Below are positions 1-11,644 of a DNA stretch of 64,000 bases, one piece after another. The notes under the pieces are model-generated. The model did no database searches. It worked only from the letters and a program-made list of their open reading frames with translations, and was not told where the DNA came from. Position numbers and translations under genes: made by a program. How positions within the stretch are numbered: the first letter of the stretch is position 1; every line of letters starts with the position of its first letter. Origin of the DNA: Morella rubra (lineage: Eukaryota; Streptophyta; Magnoliopsida; Fagales; Myricaceae); NCBI GenBank assembly GCA_003952965.2, contig CM025852.1:17809313-17873312 (forward strand), written 5' to 3'.

Positions 1-905
1 TTTGTGTCGACACCCTCGTGTATGCTTTATTTTGTGTCCTTGTCTCGGCAGATAGAGCACCTAAGCTATAGCTGACAGTACGAGGTGTGCAGTTCACATT
101 CTCAGCAGACGTCATTGTTGATTTCGTACATTGTCCTCGACCCAAGATCCTCTACTTCCCGGCGGTATCCCTTACGGATGAGCAGAGGACATCAGATTAG
201 GACTTGTGGACTCTTATGAATGGAAAGACCTCTGCAGTTATTGGCAACATAATTAAGCAGAGTGAGTTTTTAATGTTTTGGAGGATTTTGCACCCCATCT
301 GGACGCTGAACATCGATGGCAATAGTCATTCCACGAAGTGCCCGTTCACTAGAGCTCAGGCATGCTCTTGCTGGGTCAGCAGGTAAGGGGGTCATGAGCA
401 CACTGAACAAGTTCACCTTGTCTAGAAGTAAGGCATAAGAGGGGGCTTTGACTTGACGGTTTGCTCGTAGAGTACTAGCGGCCATAGATACTGCAGCACG
501 GCCATCGACCGACACCAGACAGTCTTGATCAGAGGCACCTCTCGAGATGGGAACACCTGCAGTGCCTCCTCCCTAGGTGGCCCATCTATTTTTAGACCTT
601 GACAGCTGTGTCAGCACCACTGTGAAGACTGCTCTACGGCCTTTTGAGGAGCATGTGAAGAAATTGGAGCAGGAGATGCAGTGGCTCCGGGAAGACCAAG
701 AGAAGCTCTTGACCGTCTTTGAAGGGAAGTGCCCTGTTAGGATGCTGCGCAACAATCGGTCATAGCTCATATGGAGGATGTCAATGGACAGTTGGAAGAA
801 ATCAAGAAGACCCTCGATGATTTCAAGACAGAAGGAGATCCACAGAAGATTTCTAGGGATATTCCTGATGATGTGGCGACTTTCCATGATGCTATTCAGC
901 AATTA
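1..905 (+). pseudogene. Decayed transposon-type ORF, C-terminal coiled-coil part
   Basis: No intact gene. In the plus direction, 577-765 and then a second frame to 905 read as a charged, probably coiled-coil segment (LEQEMQWLREDQEKL, then GQLEEIKKTLDDF), with a frame change near 765. An AT-rich tail with repeated TTGGACAT/TTTGGGACAT words follows. The layout resembles the C-terminal end of the decayed ORF in CACTA-2 (42796-43896), which also ends in a short coiled-coil-like stretch followed by TTGGACATTTAT-type sequence. I infer that both belong to the class often annotated as 'putative plant transposon protein'. No function can be assigned, and the upstream half (1-560) shows no clear frame. 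Confidence 0.35.
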
Positions 906-1288
906 TAGACATTTATATTGTTTTTACTATCTATTTTGGACATACATTTGGATTTGTATTTTTATTTATCTGTTTGGGACATATATGTTTATTTGGATTT
1001 GAGTTTTTATTCAAGTATTTGGGACATATTTGTTTATTTGTGGATATGTAGTGACTTTGATTACAGGTTATGTGTTTTTTTATCTGTATTTGTTCCCAAT
1101 ATTTAGATACATAAATTGACCAAAATACCATTTGGTTGGCAAAATTAACAATAATTGCAAAGTTAAACAGCTAAATAAAATACGTATTTAAATAAAATTT
1201 AAGTACATACATATATATGTAAGAAATTTATAGCGATTGATCAAATAAGTAACATAAGAATTTAAATAAAAATCATTTTTTTAATTAT
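906..1288. other. AT-rich non-coding stretch
   Basis: AT-rich sequence with repeated TTTGGGACATAT-like words up to about 1105, then low-complexity sequence up to the first CGATCG-type repeat. I see no gene here. Confidence 0.5.
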
Positions 1289-1560
1289 TAGGATCACCGA
1301 TCGATCGGTATTATAAGCCATCGATCGGTACATCATGGTGTCGTTTAGATATATACAACCGATCGATCGTTTAAAACGGCCGATTGATCATCAAAGATGC
1401 TGTTGTTTTGGTTTATCTAAATCGATCTATCGGTACGTTGCACACCGATCAATCATCTTTATGTGTCGTCGTTTTTGTTAAAATTAGGCGATCAATCGTT
1501 TAGCACGGCATCGTTTAAATTGCAAAGGACGATCGATCGATGCATGATGAGAATGCAAAA
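1289..1560. repeat. CGATCG-type palindromic repeat block, left arm of CACTA-1
   Basis: Words such as CCGATCGATCGG, CGATCGATCG and variants (CGATTGATCA, CGATCAATCA) recur at intervals of roughly 20-40 bases. The core is self-complementary. In CACTA elements, short repeats beside the termini bind the TNPA-type protein, and I infer the same role here. The block is cut at 1561 by an LTR-like segment. Confidence 0.65.
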
Positions 1561-2949
1561 TGTCATATTTTTCTCCCTTAATGCTTTAGTCTTTTATACT
1601 TATTTGGTGCCTAAATTACTCATTATTCTTATGTTTTGATTTAGGATACAAATGGAGTCATTAAGTGAAAAACGAATTTAATTGGGCGATTTTGGACAGT
1701 TTCGACATTGCTTCGTAATCAGGGCATAAATCTCTCATCCAAGCTCTGATTTAGATGATTCAAGATGCTATGGAACGCCAAGAAAAATATTTACAATTTT
1801 CAAGTTTTGAGTTTTGAGTTTTAAGAGATACTGGCTGCATGATGGACGAAATCAGGCTTGAAGTTGCGTCTCCTGCACTGTTAACATTCTGGAACATTCC
1901 ATAGATTGCAATCTTGATATGCGGATCTGACCTGTTAATTTTGGAAAGTATCCAGACCTGGTGCACGAAAATTCCAGAGGAAGATGCCACTTTCTTAGTT
2001 TTATTACGTCTTTATTTTATTTTTAATATTTTCCTTAAATAGTAAGATTTTGATATTGTTATAGTTTTAGAATATATTGGAGAGATATGCTAGGGTTGCA
2101 GCACTTGTAACGAACGTGTAAGAGAAGCATAAAACTTCTGAACCAGACGCCTCTCTCTTCCCTCTCTTCTAACTTCTCCTTCGAGTTTTCATCATGGCCT
2201 TGCGTGCTAAACTTTTATACTTGGTCGAAGGGAAACGGAAGCCTTGGAATCAATAAAACTGTGAGATCTAATTTATTTTCATTGTTAAATTTATGCTTTG
2301 AGTATTGGATGTTCTGCTGTGTCTATTTCCATGATTGTCTCATTTAATAACTAGGAGGCCTACTAGTTTATTATTCATTTCAATCTAATGCTGGGTTAGA
2401 TATCAAATCGTAATTGTTTGATCCCTCTAATTTGTGAAGCAACTAAGATTTAATGATTTGTTGCATCAGAAATCATTAGATCTTAGGAAGAACGAACGAC
2501 TAAATTAAATGCAACTGCTTGTACTTGTGGTGCTACTCGATTAAACCTTTAGCACTTGTCTTGGGTTGTTTAGTAGTTAGGGTTAATTAGATCGCTTGTT
2601 TTCTAATTAACTACGACTAAGGAGAGATAGGAAAATAGTTCCAGTGGTGAATATTCAAAGTGTGAATTGATATATATTTGCATCGATGATCAGTTGTAAA
2701 ATTCCGATGGTGGATGTTAACCTAGACCAAGGTTTGTTCTTTTGATTGATTTCGATACTTTAATTTGAATTGTTCTTTAGTTGTTTTTCTTAAAATTGTT
2801 TTCGTTATACTCGAACCCCCCCTCCCAATCCTTGTTCATGTAGCATAAAACTAGGCTAGATGCTCCCTGTGGGAACGATCCTTACTCGCACCACTACATG
2901 TATTTTTAGGAGTTTAGGTATTATTAATTTGGTTGCCTGCGACAGCACA
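1561..2949 (+). mobile_element. LTR-retrotransposon LTR, probably a solo LTR
   Basis: Starts TGTCATATTTTTCTCCC and ends near GCGACAGCACA. The last 150 bases carry the CTCCCTGTGGGAACGATCC-like motif typical of 3' ends of plant Gypsy LTRs, followed by a start-like GGTTGCCTGCGACAGCA end. No internal retrotransposon coding sequence or second LTR flanks it. The 5-bp flanks (CAAAA before, CACCA after) do not form a clean target-site duplication, so the exact end is uncertain. It interrupts the CGATCG-repeat arm of CACTA-1. Confidence 0.5.
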
Positions 2950-3345
2950 CCAATGTATTATACTAATCAATTGACAAACAAATTTTTTTTTTAAGAATTG
3001 GTGATTGAATAATGTGAGTTTAAATGATTGCAAATACAAAATATATATTAACAAAGTATGTTAGGATGTATTTAGATTACATAAAAACATATCAAATACA
3101 CATCATTAATATTTAGGAAAGCATGTATGAGTTGTAATGTTGCATCATAGAAATATTTTGTAAGAGTTAGTATAAGAAATGTATTAAGATGTCATAAACT
3201 AGTGATATAACGCCTATTTAACACATGATTATAAGTTATTAGTATAAGGTATGTATTAAGATGACATTATATGTAAAATAATTTTAATAATTAAGTCATT
3301 TGTCTGGTTAAAATTCATGTTTTTAAAAATCGTGTTTTAATAATT
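2950..3345. other. AT-rich spacer in the CACTA-1 left arm
   Basis: AT-rich non-coding sequence. It contains an imperfect internal repeat: TTAGTATAAG(A/G)(A/T)ATGTATTAAGATG appears near 3170 and again near 3238. A TAATTATTAGGATCACC-like word just before the repeats at about 1282 recurs near 3335. No gene seen. Confidence 0.4.
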
Positions 3346-4140
3346 AGGATCACCTTTGTCTGCCGATCTATGGATTGCATCCGTCGTTGTTTTAAATTCA
3401 CATACCGATCGATTGGTAATTTTGTTACGATCGATCGGTCGAAAAGGGTCGATCGATAGGTGTTTATCGAGCTTCAAATGCAGAAATGCTCTAAGACTGT
3501 GGGTGAAGTGCAAAAACACAACCATGGTATGAGGAGAACGAAGGCTTGCGGCAAGGTGCTATTTTTCCCTTAAACTTAGCCCAAACATTGTCCTTTTGGT
3601 TGGGATAGTGTTTAGAATAGCTTAAGGGTAAGCCCAAGCTAAAATTCATTAGTTTTTTAATTGGTGAATATTGAAAAATTTGAGCAAAATTTGTGGGATT
3701 TTGGTGTGGATTTAGTTCGTTTTGGTGTTGATTTCATACAAGAGGTAATTTACTCGACCTACACTACGATTTAGGAATAATTTGGTTGGTAATTTGGTGA
3801 TTTTTTTGATTTGGGTGCTTGTAGGTATTGTGGATATGATTTGTGATGATTAGAGCTTATTAGGGTATTTTTAATATGTACATTGGAATGGGTATTGCAT
3901 GAGGATGATTTGGGAGTGTTTTGGGCGTGAATTTGTATGTGTGGGGAGGCTTGGCAAGTTATTTGTCATTCTGGGTTATATATGATCGATCGCCATTTAG
4001 GTTGATCGATTGCGTGTTAGATGGAAGACCCACAATCAATCGTCTTTGTTTTAGACGATCGATCGTCTGTTAGATGGAGGTGCAATGATCGATCGTTCTT
4101 GCAGACTAACCGATCGCCAATATTACCGATCGATCTGTGT
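3346..4140. repeat. CGATCG-type subterminal repeats, second left block of CACTA-1
   Basis: Clusters of CGATCGATCGG-like words at 3360-3470 and again at 3980-4135, including ACGATCGATCGTC and CCGATCGATC. An AT-rich stretch with no coding signal lies between them. The block ends about 600 bases before the transposase start, as expected for the 5' arm of a CACTA element. Confidence 0.6.
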
Positions 4141-4734
4141 TTAAGGCATATTGCAAATGTTTGATCATATGTAGCATTTATACTATTTACATGTTTGATT
4201 ATTGAAGTGCTTGAGTTCTGAAAATGAATTTTGAAGTTTGAGAAGATGGGGGATTATAGGAGTGTTTTTGACTTGTTTTGTTTTGGTTTATTTTTGGATA
4301 TAATGTGTGTAACCTTAGACCGTTCAAGGTTAGGACATGATAAATATGTGTTTATCGCAAAATAACTCTTGAATTGTCCAAAATATGGACAGTTTGAGAT
4401 TGTGTATTCGGGTTGGACGAGTTTGGTACTTGTGTCCTGTCTAGTCTTGGAGGAAGTTCGTATCATCTACCTTTTGTCTTCTAGGTATACTACTAGCATT
4501 GGTGTATAACGTCATACAACTATCGTTCTACCCCTAACGCTAGTGCGTGTATTTGGGGACTGGGGGGAGATGCTGCTAAATTTTTTTTAGGTATGGATGG
4601 ACATAAGTCAAACTGACGTTCAACTCCTAATGCACAATCTTGAATGGGATGGGACTTATCAGCTAGGCACAAAGTAAATTTCCAACGATTAAGTGTTAAT
4701 GAGTTACTTAATGTCATGTATTGTTTTAGATTGA
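4141..4734. other. Putative 5' leader of the CACTA-1 transposase gene
   Basis: Non-coding sequence between the subterminal repeats and the first transposase-like methionine. No distinct promoter motif stands out. Confidence 0.3.
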
Positions 4735-5195
4735 TGGCAATGGATAAGAGTTGGGTTTACGAGAAAAGTCAGTTTTGTGAAAAGTATGCAGAGGGGGTCT
4801 GTGGGTTTGTCGGTATGGCTGCTTGTTGTGTAGACTCTTGGGGTTAGATCAGATGATCGTGTTGAAAGTGTAGAAATGTAATGTTTCAAGTGTTTGATAA
4901 AATTGAAGATTATATAAATATATATATGAATGGGTTAGATGTGAGCTATAAGTTACGAGTGTTTCACGGGGAGGGTATTCAATGTGCTTCAAATCTGAGT
5001 CAAGAGTCCGGTGCGAGCTTACCACATAGTAACGAGGATTTAGAGGGAGAAAGCTTTGATGGGATGGAGGAATTGTTAACCGATGTTTGTGTGGGGTTAG
5101 AAGGAGGGGAGGCAGGTGTTGAAATGGAGAACCCTGATATTAGGGAAACCCCCACTTCGGGACCGAAGGTTTCGACACCATTTGATAAGTTATGG
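4735..5195 (+). pseudogene. TNP2-type CACTA transposase, N-terminal part
   Basis: The reading MDKSWVYEKSQFCEKYAEGV matches the usual start of TNP2/TNPD-type plant transposases (transposase-associated domain). Further on, YINIYMNGLDVSYKLRVFHG matches the conserved segment ending in W/RVFHGE. Frame breaks and the shortened distance between these two landmarks show decay and probably an internal deletion. The frame ends FDKLW at 5195, where the Athila-like element is inserted. It resumes as EEVESELYLGC at 14371, after the duplicated TATGG. The protein would cut and join the CACTA ends. The gene cannot make a full protein. Confidence 0.8.
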
Positions 5196-7057
5196 AGATA
5201 GTCCCTAAAGTCTACCACAAGTGTATGGGTCGTGACAAGTAAAATAAGGCAAAAAGAGTATCGTTTCTACAAGGAGGAGATTCAAGTACCAATTTATAAA
5301 ATTTCCTATATTATTTAGACGATCCCAAATTGATGTGACTGATTGCAAATTCTTAACCTGAAAAATCAAATATTAAAGATTTCTAGGGCTTGGATTACAT
5401 CAATTGAATTCTTTCAATGAGTTTAAACATGATTGCTTGCATTAATGTTTTGTTAATCACAATGACTGAATTCTTTTTTTATGTGATATCCTCTTTCAAG
5501 GCATAGCACCTATACCTATATTAATTCTTTGTCTACTTTCGTGATCACAGAAATTAATAAAGATTCATCATGCTCTGTGAAATTATTGAATATAGGTCGC
5601 AAGGGTGTGTATTTATTTCTAAATTACACTATCAAGGTTTGATGAATTCATGAACTAATATTAAACTTAAACTATCGTTACTTCATTCAACATCTTAAGC
5701 ATGCAATTCATGGCCAGTAAATTGTAAGAATGAAAACCGAAATCATCAAATTGCAATTAACAAATTATATTCACATTCATACCCAAAATCATATCAAAAA
5801 TTCAATAACTACATCAAAACCAAATCACCTACTACAATCATCTAAAATATTGAAAAATTCCAAAGCAAATCAAAGAAAACATAAAATAATTTCAAAAAAC
5901 GAAAAAAGGAACTCGCCGACTGCATGCAATTCCTACTCGAATTAACGTCCTAAGAATATTCATAACTAGAGAAAAGATAAATTTCAGAAAATATCTTCAT
6001 CTTCTAAGTAAACTTCATTAAAATTGAGAAATAGAATACACAGAAACCAGCATTGATCACCGAGTTTTAATGTGTAAAGAAAATATTGTTGACAGAAAAT
6101 AAAACCAAAGGAATTGATCTCCAAGCTACCACATCTTCTGGGTCTTTTGAAGATCCGGCACTTATTGAAAAGCTCGCCCAAATAATGTCATAAGCCAGAA
6201 GTTTTAGATTTTCTTTTCAATTTTTAAATCAATTATCTTCTTGTATTTTAAAATAGGATCTGATCTTTTAAAATTTCAAAAAAATTTTTTTTTTCAATTT
6301 TTAAGTGAATTATCTTTTCATATTTTAAAAGAGAATCTCTTTCCAAATTTCAAAACAAATTTGCTTTTCAATTTTGAAAATAGATTTGAAAAAATTCTAG
6401 GCGAAATTTAGAGCTTTCAAAAGTTTTAGAAGCTTTCTCTATTGCATTTTAAGAACTTTCAAAAAATTCAAAAAACCAGAATGAGGTTTGAGCTCTGCTT
6501 TCCTTCTAGAATTTTATTACTCGGATTTAGAGCTTCAAAAAGACATAACCTTCACTCGTTCTCACTTTCTCTGAATTTTTCTGACTTCTAGAACTCCAGA
6601 TCAAAAACCAAAACAGTGTCTGGGCTGTAGTAAACTTCTAGACAGATTCGGAATTCTCCAGTTGTTATAGCTTTTGGACTTTAAAATGGCAGAACTGAGT
6701 TTTGGACTCTCCATAAAAGTTTTAGGCCTGCATCTTAGCTTTCGAACAAGCAAAACGACACCTGAATCCGAGGTCTGTAGCTCCAGTTATAATCCAAAAA
6801 CCAAACAGTATTTTGTTTTTACTAGACCAGTTCAACTAGGATTTGCTCTCTCGGTACAAATCAAATTTTGTTCTTCCCATTAGCTCAATTTCAACTTTAT
6901 TAAATAATTAAATACCTGCAAACATTAAGAATGCTTAAGAATTAAATAAATATAAAAGACACTTAAAATTCTAGACAAACAAACTATGAAACATACAAAA
7001 CACTCTGAATCAAAACAATTACTACTAAGAAAATGTGTGAAATAAATTCTCACATCA
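5196..7057 (-). repeat. Athila-like LTR (3' LTR in element orientation)
   Basis: Aligns with 12847-14365. Both start (A/T)GATAGTCC(C)TAAAGTCTACC and end CACATCA in plus-strand reading. The first base here is A instead of the T expected in a TG start. This copy is about 340 bases longer than its partner. The extra length is explained by two segments absent from the partner, at about 6010-6220 and 6405-6590. Confidence 0.92.
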
Positions 7058-8225
7058 AATACCCCAAAACTTGAATATTTGCTTGTCCTCAAGTAAAAGA
7101 AAAATCATAAAAATAAAGGACAATAACCAAAGTGTGGCTCAATTCATCATACCTGGAGAATCTATCATGCAAACATCAAATTTTTGACTCAGTACACAAG
7201 CGATAGAAAATAAAAGAAAACTAACATACTCACATTCTCTAGTTCAAATTTCTATACATAATTCCAAATTCAATCATATTTATCATGCAAACAACACAAT
7301 TGATTCATGTAACAACTCAACTTGCAATCACCCATTCTTACTACTACAAACAAGGTAGCAAACTAGAGAATATATTTTTATTTATTTATTTTTAATATTT
7401 ATTCTTGTCTTCAAGTTGTCACTCGCCTTTTGACGCGAGTACAAGCATTTGTGATGGATGCACCGATTAATCAACAAGCCACACACTTGAAGTGCTTTTT
7501 GCATACTCATATTTAAAGTTGCCGTTTTATATAAAAGTAAACATTGGTAATGAATACCCATAGTTACTAAGCAACTCAAAACATTGGAGTAGATAAAACT
7601 TTAAACATATTTGATCATTTAATTTCTAATCATTATCACTCTATTTACTTAAATCTTGTTTAGGACTAGATCAAAGGGAATAATCACAAGAAAAGCATCA
7701 CACTCATCTTTTATGCATGACCACACAACTCACACAACTTTGCAAGGAAAGACATACTTCAATAATCCAAAAGAAAACAAGCATGCTTAACTTTGCTTTA
7801 TAAGATATCACCTGTCCTAAATAAAAAATGTAACGCCTAACACAATAAAGAATCAAAAAGTGTAATGTTAATCCTATTTAAGTCTCACACAAGTGTAAAT
7901 CCAGAATTTTGATTTTTTTTTTATACTAACACAACTAGCACCACAACTAACATAATAATCAAATATCCACTCCCCCAAACTAAATTTTCACATTGTCCTC
8001 AATGTAAATGGGAAGAAAAAAATTGGAAGACTAATACTCCCCTTTTTTGCAAATGACGAATGTTTGAGTGAATGGAACATAAACTAGCTTTGTGCTAGAT
8101 TTATCTGAACTTATACAACACAACCAAAACAAAGGGGGGGGTGGGGTCACAACTATCATTAAAAAAAAACTTAAATAAAAACAATAATTAAAACAAAAGA
8201 AAGAATTTTTTATTTTTAGCTTGGG
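7058..8225 (-). other. Athila-like 3' internal region without an ORF
   Basis: Lies between the integrase end and the 3' LTR in element orientation. In full Athila elements this region can hold an env-like ORF. Here no extended frame is seen. Directly next to the LTR (7058-7075) the minus strand reads CAAGTTTTGGGGTATT, a plausible polypurine-type primer tract. At about 8219-8245 the minus strand carries the CTTGGGAGGCAACCCAAGC word often seen after Athila pol. Confidence 0.55.
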
Positions 8226-8315
8226 TTGCCTCCCAAGAAGTGCTTAGTTATAGTCATCAGCTTGACTTCTAAACCATCAACCATATGTAGGATTCATCAA
8301 GAAGTAAGTAACTCC

Positions 8316-8707
8316 TCAAGAAACCATAGTACCAGCCAGATAAGGCTTCAAATGCTGCCCATCAATCTTAAATGCACCAGTGGCCTCACTTTGCACCTTA
8401 ACAACACCATATGGATACACTTTTGTTACCATGAATGGGCCAGACCACCTAGACCGAAGCTTGCTTGGGAATAGCTTAAGTCTTGAGTTGAAGAGTAACA
8501 CCTACTACCCAATTTCGAAATGTTTAATCTAAAGATGGTTGTCATGCCAATACTTGTTCTTTTCCTTGTAAATCCAAGTATTTTCATAAGCATCTAATCC
8601 AAACTCCTCCAACTCACTCAACTGTAGCAATCTCTTTTCTCTCGTAGCTTTCCTGTCCATGTTCAACTCCTTAATTGCCCAATAGGCATTAATGATATCC
8701 TGCATCT
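8316..8707 (-). pseudogene. Athila-like integrase remnant, C-terminal end only
   Basis: The minus strand reads AYWAIKELNMDRKATREKRL, then YENTWIYKEKNKYWHD, then [19 protein letters not shown]. These match the segments downstream of the integrase catalytic core in Athila-type pol. The zinc-binding HHCC region and the DDE core, normally several hundred residues, are missing. The frame passes directly from the RNase H end (KRCVP, then a stop codon, then DEMQDI) into INAYWAIK near 8690. In-frame stops follow. Without the core no integration activity is possible. Confidence 0.85.
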
Positions 8708-10470
8708 CATCCTAGGGCACACATCTTTTAATCATTCCATCTGCACAGTGTTTATAAAGTAGAGGTTCTTCCCAAAAGTCATGCTTCAAATCCAACAAAA
8801 ACTTTTTCTTCTGAGGATAGCTCAAATCAAGGGGAATAATACCACCTACCAAATAATTCACCAAATCAGCATACCAAGGGATCATTAAAATTGCCAACAA
8901 TTGTTCATCTGGAAAACTTTCATTAATGGGCTCCTTATCTACACTTGTTTGCCCTTTTAATCTAGACAAGTGATCTGCCATCACATTATCCATGCCTTTC
9001 TTGTCTCGAATCTCAAGATCAAATTCTTGAAGCAACAACACCCACTGAATCAAGTGCGGTTTGGCATCTTTTATTTTCAGCAAATACTTGATTGCTGAAT
9101 GGTCCGTATATACGATCACCTTGGAACCTACAAGATAAGATCAAAACTTGTCAAAAGCAAACACAACAGCAAACAATTCTTTTTCAGTAGTTGCATAATT
9201 CCATTGTGCATTATTTAAGACTATACTAGCATAATATATAACATGCAACTTCTTATCTTTTCTCGGGTCGAGAACAACACCCAAAGCAAAATCACTAGCA
9301 TCACACATTAGCTCAAAAGGCAAACTCCAATCTGGGGTTGCCATAATTGATACCGACACCAACTCTTGCTTTAACCTGTTAAAAGCATTCATCCTTATCA
9401 AAATCAAACACAACATCCTTACTTAACAGATTACAAAGAGGTTTATAAATTTTAGAAAAATCCTTAATAAAACGATGGTAAAATCTTGCGTGACCAAGGA
9501 AACTTCTAACTCCTTTAACATTGGTGGGTGATGGCAATTTTTCAATGATTTTTATTTTTGCTCGGTCCACCTCAATACCTCTTGCTGAAATTTTGTGGCC
9601 TAAAACAATGCCTTCCTGCAACATAAAATGACATTTCTCCCAATTCAAGACCAAATTAGTTTCCTCATAATGCTGCAAAACTCGAGACAAGTTGTTTAAA
9701 CAAGAAGATCCAAAAATAGAAAAATCATCCATGAAAACCTCCATGATGTTTTCAACAAAATCAGAAAAAATAGCCATCATGCAACGTTGGTATGTAGAAG
9801 GTGCATTACACAAACCAAAAGGCATCCTACGAAATGCAAAAGTACCATAAGGACAAGTGAAGGTGGTCTTTTCTTGGTCTTCGGGGTATATAGGAATTTG
9901 GTTATACCTTGAATAACCATCTCAAAAATAAGAATATGCATACCCAACCAGTCTCTCAAGCATCTGATCAAGAAAAGGTAAAGGAAAATGATCCTTACGA
10001 GTAACACTATTAAGTTTCCTATAATCAATGCAGACTTTCCACCCAATTACTGTCCTAGTGGGAATTAATTTATTATTTTCATTATGCACCACAATCATCC
10101 CACCTTTTTTAGGTACTACTTGCACTAGACTAATCCATGAACTATCAAATATAAGATAAATAATCCTTACATCTAACCATTTAAGAACTTCAGCCCTAAC
10201 TACTTCTTTCATGTTAGGATTTAACTGTCTCTGATTTTCAACATGTTTATGGCTATCCTCTATTAAATTTCTATGCATACACTATAAAAGGCTAATTCCT
10301 CTAAGGTCTAATATAGTCCATCCTATGACTTTTTTTCTCCTTATTAAAATACGCATCAATTTTTTCATTTGATCATTTGACAAAGAAGCACTCACAATTA
10401 CAGGCAACGTATTATTCTCACCTAAAAAGGCATACCTAAGATGTGAGGGTAATGGTTTCATTCTCACCTG
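8708..10470 (-). pseudogene. Athila-like reverse transcriptase and RNase H
   Basis: Read from right to left. Residues such as WISLVQVVPKKGGM and VCIDYRKLNSVTRKDHFPLPF (9922-10278) are the RT fingers. MPFGLCNAPSTYQRCMMAIF and FMDDFSIFG (9379-9825) carry the catalytic Y/FxDD motif. WSLPFELMCDASDFALG (9141-9416) and [12 protein letters not shown] to [11 protein letters not shown] (8712-9119) are RNase H. The frames are separated by stops and shifts at about 9120, 9400, 9830 and 10280, so no continuous polyprotein remains. The family copies the element RNA into DNA and removes the RNA strand. Confidence 0.92.
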
Positions 10471-11644
10471 ACTTAGCTAGATTAGAAGGAGGAGGGAGTG
10501 ACTTAGCTAGATCAAAATGAATACCTCTCTGGTTCGGCTTAGGACATGTAGCCTCCAATGCATAGGCCATTTATGAAACCTCCAAATTATCATCTTTTCT
10601 TGTCCCTGCACTCACTAAACAAGTCTCAAGAGGTTCTTTAGTATTTTCAGCCCTAAAAACCTCTCTAGTCGACTCATCTATAACATCAACTCGAAAAACA
10701 TGATCAGTAAAAGTAGGATATTTAGTAGCTTCAAATAAATTAAACTCTACCTCTTCTTCACCAACCTTCAAAGTCAGCCTACCATTCTTAACATCTATGA
10801 TAGCTCTAGCTGTGGCTAAAACGGGTCGGCCTAAAATGATAGGGGTCTCGATGTCTTTTTTCATTTCCAACACAATAAAATCAACTGGAATGATAAACTT
10901 CTTTACCTTGATCAACACATTCTCAAGTATACCCACGTGATATTTTACTGATCAGTCAGCTAACCGTAAAGAGATGGTAGTAGGCTTCAACTCCTTTAAT
11001 CCAAGCTTCCTAGACACAGATAAAGGCATTAGTGAAACACTAGCACCTAAATAACATAAAGCTTTAGAAAAATTAACATCTCCTATAGTACAAGGAATAG
11101 AAAAACTCCCTGGATCTCTTAGCTTTGGTGGAAGCTTATTCTGAATAATGGCACTGCATTCCTCTGTCAAGGCAATTGTCTCGAAATCCTCCAATTTCCT
11201 CTTCTCGAACATGATCTTCTTTAGGAACTTTGTATTGGCAGGAATCTGTGCTAAGGCATCTGCAAAAGGAATATTAATGTGAAGCTGCCTAAACACTTTC
11301 AAAAATTTCTCAAATTGTTGATCAATTTTATTTTGCTTAAGCCTTTGAGGAAATGGAATTGGAGGAACATAAGGTTCGACTGGTGGTAGTGGGGATGATG
11401 TCTTGGCTAGGTCCTCAACTTCTTCATAGACCTTCTCGCTCAACTCTTCATGGTCTACTTCATCACCAACTACAGTCTCACCGCTTACTTGACCAAGTTG
11501 CTTACCACTTCTCAAGGTGACTACCTTGCAATGCTTTTTTCGATTGACCTCTGTCTTACTAGGCAAATTGCCCTGTCCACTAGAATTAATGGAATTGGCT
11601 AATTGCCCTAATTGCACTTCCACATTTCTGTTGGAACTCACCAA
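10471..11644 (-). pseudogene. Athila-like gag C-terminus and aspartic protease
   Basis: The minus-strand frame 10952-11644 and its continuation 10571-10936 carry the Athila protease region (ALCYLGASVSLMPLSVSRKL, then TPIILGRPVLATARAIIDVKNG). In the family the active site reads CDLGAS. Here the aspartate codon has become TAT, giving CYLGAS, so the protease would be inactive. A linker with PPVEPYVPPIPFPQRLK precedes it, also typical of Athila. Confidence 0.88.

Noticed and set aside
2880-2900. CACTAC word as the left end of CACTA-1
   Set aside because: It is followed by ATGTATTTT and not the AAGAAAA/AAAAAAA of the right end, and it lies in an LTR-like context.
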